DNA of 64,000 nucleotides, from the NCBI RefSeq assembly GCF_001613465.1, contig NZ_BDCK01000026.1, positions 62,001-126,000 on the forward strand, read 5' to 3'. The stretch is from Nocardia niwae NBRC 108934 = DSM 45340 (GTDB taxonomy: Bacteria > Actinomycetota > Actinomycetes > Mycobacteriales > Mycobacteriaceae). Below the pieces are notes generated by a model, which saw only the letters and a list, made by a program, of their open reading frames with translations, did no database searches and had not been told where the DNA came from. Position numbers and translations under genes: made by a program. Of the stretch, positions 60,900-64,000 are shown piece by piece (positions within the stretch are counted from its first letter, which is position 1; every line of letters begins with the position of its first letter).

Positions 60900-61097
60900 A
60901 TGAAATCCGTGCGGATCGATCTCGACCAGGACTTGCTCGCCGCGGCCGCCGCCATCATGGGCACGTCGACCAGCAACGCCACCATCAACGAGGCCTTGCG
61001 CCGGATCGTCGTGCACGAGCGCCAGCTGCACAATCTGGCGCGGCTCGCCGCGAAGGCGTTCGTCGGGCTACCGGACGTCGCGGTGGCGGACCGCTAG
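60900..61097 (+). CDS. VapB-like type II antitoxin, without toxin
   Basis: 65 residues. MKSVRIDLDQDLLAAAAAIMGTSTSNATINEALRRIVVHERQLHNL is the ribbon-helix-helix N-terminus of the VapB family, which binds DNA and neutralises a VapC PIN nuclease. AAGGAGG lies about 6 bases before the ATG. The next gene is on the other strand and is not a VapC, so this antitoxin is an orphan here. It may act alone as a DNA-binding regulator or pair with a toxin elsewhere. Confidence 0.75.
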   Translation: MKSVRIDLDQDLLAAAAAIMGTSTSNATINEALRRIVVHERQLHNLARLAAKAFVGLPDVAVADR

Positions 61098-61119
61098 ACG
61101 GCCCTGCCTTCGGGGAGGC

Positions 61120-61425
61120 CTATCGGGGCGAGCTGGGCCGTTGCTCGTCGAGAGCGTGCCGCCAGACCTCGTCGAACTCCGTGGCGTCGATCTGGAGTGC
61201 GGTGAACTCGGTCTCCGCGCTCAGCTCGTCCGGCGTCGGGACCGGGATCTGCCCGAGTTCGGTGCTGCCGGTGCCCCGGCCCGAATCGGCCCAGTCGCGG
61301 TGCCCGTCGCGGAACACCTCGACCTTGCGCACCTCGAAACCGTCGTCGCCGATCTCGCTGAACAGCTCGACCGGCTCGTCGTCGAAATCGTGGTGCCACT
61401 GCGCCTTCAGGTACCACATCGCCAT
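61120..61425 (-). CDS. DUF6881-type small protein
   Basis: 101 residues. WYLKAQWHHDFDDEPVELFSEIGDDGFEVRKVEVFRDGHRDWAD... is the core of a family of short immunity-like or uncharacterised proteins (DUF6881). No enzyme motif. The ATG at 61425 follows GGGGAG; an ATG at 61419 is also in frame. Function unknown. Lies between the orphan VapB and radC. Confidence 0.7.
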   Translation of the reverse strand: MAMWYLKAQWHHDFDDEPVELFSEIGDDGFEVRKVEVFRDGHRDWADSGRGTGSTELGQIPVPTPDELSAETEFTALQIDATEFDEVWRHALDEQRPSSPR

Positions 61426-61564
61426 CAACTCCCCAGTTCGTGACCGACTCGGCTACCGAACCGCACCTCAGCAAGCATATGGGCGCGGCATCCCGCTGCC
61501 GAGCTGTCGGTGGCCCTTGGCAGAATCGCGGGCACTGTTGGCGTGACCGAGGGGTGGGGGAGTC

Positions 61565-62248
61565 ATGGCGGTCTCTCTAGTCGACGTGCCGGTATCGCAG
61601 CGGCCGCGGGAACGGTTGCTGGCACTCGGGCCGCACGCGCTGAGCGACGCGGAGTTGCTGGCCCTGCTGTTACGGCAGGGCAGGCGCGGTGCGAGCGCGC
61701 TGGACCTGGCGGTGGAACTGCTGGTCGAGCACGGCGGGCTCGCCGGGCTGGCGTCGGCGCGTCCGGAGGAGCTGTCGCGCCGGGCAGGCATCGGCGTGGC
61801 GAAGGCCGCCGCGATCATCGCCGCCTTCCACCTCGGCGCACGGGCACGCGGCAGGCCGGACACGTCGATCCGGCTCACCGGCTCCGCCGACGTGGCCGCC
61901 GCCGCCCTCCCGTTGTTCGCGGGCTGCCGGGTCGAACGTCTGCTCGTGCTGGTCTGCGACGCGCAGAACCGCCTCCGTCAGAAGGTCTTCGTCGCCGAAG
62001 GCGCCGTCGACCAGGTCGCCGTCCCCGTCCGGGAAATCCTGAACACCGTCCTCCGCCACGACGGCCGAGCCTTCGCCATCGTGCACAACCACCCCTCCGG
62101 CAATCCGGCTCCCAGCCCCGACGACCGCCGCACCACCACGCTCCTCAGCGAAGCCGCCCGAACGGTCGGCCTGCGCTTCCTCGACCACGTCGTGCTCGCG
62201 GGGGAGAAGTGGGCGAGTGCCCCGAGCTTCGGAGTTGCCGGCGAGTAG
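61565..62248 (+). CDS. radC: RadC / JAMM-domain (DUF2466) protein
   Basis: 227 residues. The N-terminal helix-hairpin-helix-like part (RERLLALGPHALSDAELLALLLRQGRRGASALDLAVELL) is followed by the JAB1/MPN zinc motif HNHPSGNPAPSPDD with its two His and Asp ligands. RadC proteins were once tied to repair, but their biochemical role is not settled. Start ATG 61565 with GGGGGAG upstream. Normal length for the family. Confidence 0.9.
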   Translation: MAVSLVDVPVSQRPRERLLALGPHALSDAELLALLLRQGRRGASALDLAVELLVEHGGLAGLASARPEELSRRAGIGVAKAAAIIAAFHLGARARGRPDTSIRLTGSADVAAAALPLFAGCRVERLLVLVCDAQNRLRQKVFVAEGAVDQVAVPVREILNTVLRHDGRAFAIVHNHPSGNPAPSPDDRRTTTLLSEAARTVGLRFLDHVVLAGEKWASAPSFGVAGE

Positions 62249-62366
62249 ACCGGCGCACTGCACATGCCGTGCGGAAACGGTGCCGTACGGGTTACTTCCT
62301 GCGGCCGATGCGCTCTTGACCTTCTCACTGTGTCAACGCCTTCACTGGCTGTCGGAGGTGGTCCCC

Positions 62367-63044
62367 ATGACTTCGACCCACAGGAATCCACAGGACATGC
62401 GCCTGCTCGCCGCATTGGCGGCCGGGAACTCGTCGACGCGGCTCGAGGCGGCTCTCGCGGCCGGTACGCGCGCCGAGCCGGGCTTTGTCGATGCGCTGAT
62501 AGAACGGTGCGCGATCGAGCCCGACTTCTTCGTTCGCGACATGCTCACCTGGGCGCTGACGCGTATGCCGTCGGAGATCGCGGTTCCGAGGCTCCGCAGA
62601 GAGCTGCGTTCCGAGCGTGCGCAGGCCCGCAGCCAAGCGCTGCACACGTTGTCCAAGATCGGGGACCCGACCGCATGGTCGGCGATCACCCGGTCGTTGC
62701 TGCACGAGGCCGACGACGACGTCGCCCGAAGTGCGTGGCGTGCTGCTGTCGTTCTCGTGCCCGAGGGGGAGAAAGAATGGCTGGCCGCTGAACTGGCCAC
62801 GCAATTCGGCCGGGGCGACCGGGAGGTACGTTTGAGCCTGAGCCGCGCTCTCGTCGCGCTCGGTGAGCTGGTGGAGCCGGTCCTCCGGACCGCGATGGCA
62901 AGTCCCGACCCGACGGTGCGGGCGCACGCGCGCGCCACGGAGCGGCTTCTGCGCGACCCGGATGCCGGATTCGACCTCGCCGTCGATGCGGCGCGCAGGG
63001 TCGTCGCGCTCGGTCCGGACCAGGAGGAGACAACCGCGTGCTGA
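62367..63044 (+). CDS. HEAT-repeat protein
   Basis: 225 residues of helical HEAT-like repeats: IERCAIEPDFFVRDMLTWALTRMPSEIAVPRLRRELRSE, ARSQALHTLSKIGDPTAWSAITRSL, DDVARSAWRAAVVLVPEGEKEW, and VRAHARATERLL. No catalytic motif; AlkD-like DNA glycosylases share the fold but their key residues cannot be assigned by eye. Start ATG 62367 with GGAGGTGG upstream. Its stop overlaps the start of a MerR-HEAT fusion, so the two make a coupled pair. Confidence 0.82.
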   Translation: MTSTHRNPQDMRLLAALAAGNSSTRLEAALAAGTRAEPGFVDALIERCAIEPDFFVRDMLTWALTRMPSEIAVPRLRRELRSERAQARSQALHTLSKIGDPTAWSAITRSLLHEADDDVARSAWRAAVVLVPEGEKEWLAAELATQFGRGDREVRLSLSRALVALGELVEPVLRTAMASPDPTVRAHARATERLLRDPDAGFDLAVDAARRVVALGPDQEETTAC

Positions 63045-64000
63045 TCGGTGAGGTGGCCCGCCGCTCGGGGGTGAGTGCGCGAATGCTCCGGCATTACGAC
63101 TCCCTCGGGCTGGTGCGACCGACCGGCCGCACTGTGGGCGGCTACCGGGAGTACTCCCCGGACGACATCCGGCGGATCTTCCACGTGGAGGGGCTGCGAT
63201 CGCTGGGGCTGTCACTGAGCCAGATCGGACGCGCTCTCGATGATTCCGGATTCGCCCCGTCCGCGCTGGTGGGGGACTTGATCCGGAAGACCGAAGAACG
63301 ACTGAACCGGGAGCGGGAACTCCTGGAGCGGCTTCGCACGGTCGATTCGGCCGAGCCCTCCGGCTGGCAGGACGTCCTGCGCATCGTCGAGCTCCTGCAC
63401 GGACTCGGTTCGCAGAACGCCGCCCGGCGGCAGCAGGTCGTCCTGGCCCCGGCCGAGGACCTGTCGATGCCCGCCGACCTGCTGGCCGAGGCGGTGCTCA
63501 CCGAATCCGACCCGTACGTTGCCGGGGCCCTGCGGTGGGCGCTGGCACGGGCCGGTGGTGACGGGGTGGCGCGCGTGGCATCCGGCCTGGCCTCCGAGGA
63601 CGTCGACGTCCGGCGCCGCGCGGTCCTCGCGCTCGCCGAGCTACCGGGCGACGCGGCGACCGCGGTGCTCACGGACGCGCTCGACGACGCGGACGCGACG
63701 GTCCGCAGGCATGCCGCGCTCGCACTGGGTGCGCGGGGCGTGACCCGGGCTGTGCCGGCGCTGGTCCGTACGGTGGTCGAGGGCCCGAACGACGTCGAGG
63801 CGGCGGAGTTCTTGGGAACGTTGGCGCGGGAAGCGGAGTGGGCGGACCGGATCATGAGTGCCCTGGCCGACGAACTCGTCGCACACGCAGCGGACTCGGC
63901 GGTGCGCATACGACTGACCCAAGCACTTGCCGAGATGCCGGGGACCATCGCGCTGGATACCTTGCGGCGACTGGCTCGCGACGAGGATCGTGCCGTGGCC
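63038..64000 (+). CDS. MerR-family regulator fused to HEAT repeats, 3' end outside the window
   Basis: The frame runs from the GTG at 63038 to the window edge with no stop: 321 codons visible. LIGEVARRSGVSARMLRHYDSLGLVRPTGRTVGGYREYS is a MerR DNA-binding domain, IRRIFHVEGLRSLGLSLSQIGRALDD the dimerisation part; HEAT-like repeats follow (VRRRAVLALAELPGD and VRRHAALALGARG...). AGGAGG lies upstream and the start overlaps the preceding HEAT gene by 7 bases. The coupling suggests the two helical proteins interact, with this one able to bind DNA. Confidence 0.85.
   Translation, partial: MLIGEVARRSGVSARMLRHYDSLGLVRPTGRTVGGYREYSPDDIRRIFHVEGLRSLGLSLSQIGRALDDSGFAPSALVGDLIRKTEERLNRERELLERLRTVDSAEPSGWQDVLRIVELLHGLGSQNAARRQQVVLAPAEDLSMPADLLAEAVLTESDPYVAGALRWALARAGGDGVARVASGLASEDVDVRRRAVLALAELPGDAATAVLTDALDDADATVRRHAALALGARGVTRAVPALVRTVVEGPNDVEAAEFLGTLAREAEWADRIMSALADELVAHAADSAVRIRLTQALAEMPGTIALDTLRRLARDEDRAVA

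Noticed and set aside
1..64000. tRNA, rRNA, insertion sequence or prophage genes
   Set aside because: Looked for; no cloverleaf with CCA-like end, rRNA core sequence, transposase or integrase was recognised in any part of the window.

Overview
The window is about 64 kb of GC-rich DNA (roughly two thirds G+C) with actinobacterial signatures: many GTG starts, WhiB and mycobacterial-type sigma factors, a SAM-IV riboswitch, a LexA box of the TCGAAC-N4-GTTCGA type and an ImuA'/ImuB/DnaE2 mutasome. Gene content and order match, with local inversions, the Mycobacterium tuberculosis segment running from gcp/groES/groEL1/whiB3/sigD/guaB2/guaB3/guaA through imuA'/imuB/dnaE2/spoU/metX/icd1/trpS/dacB1. 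The extra genes and repeats suggest Nocardia or a close mycolic-acid-containing relative; genus is an inference. No rRNA, tRNA, IS element, phage or CRISPR array was seen.

Layout. 1-5 kb: tsaD end, a membrane-anchored Hsp70-like protein, and groES-groEL1 behind a promoter with a CIRCE operator. 5-10 kb: stress regulators (a SigK-like factor with a very short soluble RskA-like partner, WhiB3, SigD and its membrane anti-sigma RsdA). 10-17 kb: guanine nucleotide synthesis (guaB2, guaB3, guaA), with guaB3 bracketed by two inverted copies of a ~143 bp palindromic repeat. 17-22 kb: a PspC-domain envelope-stress module resembling corynebacterial EsrISR and a Ser/Thr kinase. 22-32 kb: the SOS mutasome imuA'-imuB and dnaE2 under LexA boxes, interleaved with a methyltransferase, a hydrolase, an SDR and a small protein with its own weaker LexA-like box. 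32-35 kb: DUF4349 lipoprotein, DUF167, trmL, DUF3017 and a divergent nitroreductase/HxlR pair. 35-37 kb: metX behind a SAM-IV riboswitch, a poly-cysteine leader peptide and what looks like an internally deleted metY. 37-43 kb: TetR/MFS pair, icd and another MFS pump. 43-49 kb: a lipid/acyl-CoA catabolic operon with a TetR regulator and two identical-arm operators; between two of its genes lies a three-fold 75 bp in-frame repeat. 49-52 kb: xthA followed by a barnase/barstar-like pair with overlapping starts and stops. 52-60 kb: TetR/DUF2236, trpS, yihY, dacB1, MFS/TetR and phenylalanine hydroxylase. 60-64 kb: DUF4396 under a copper-type operator, an orphan VapB-like antitoxin, DUF6881, radC, and a HEAT-repeat protein coupled to a MerR-HEAT fusion that runs off the window.

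The most notable items are the layered metX leader (SAM-IV aptamer, then MCCCSSPTHR leader, then metY relic), the 3 x 25-codon repeat with ATGA overlaps at both ends, the self-folding inverted repeats around guaB3, the xthA-RNase-barstar operon, and the HEAT / MerR-HEAT pair. Several genes start at a GTG or ATG placed 6-8 bases after a TANNNT box with no Shine-Dalgarno, the pattern of leaderless transcripts.
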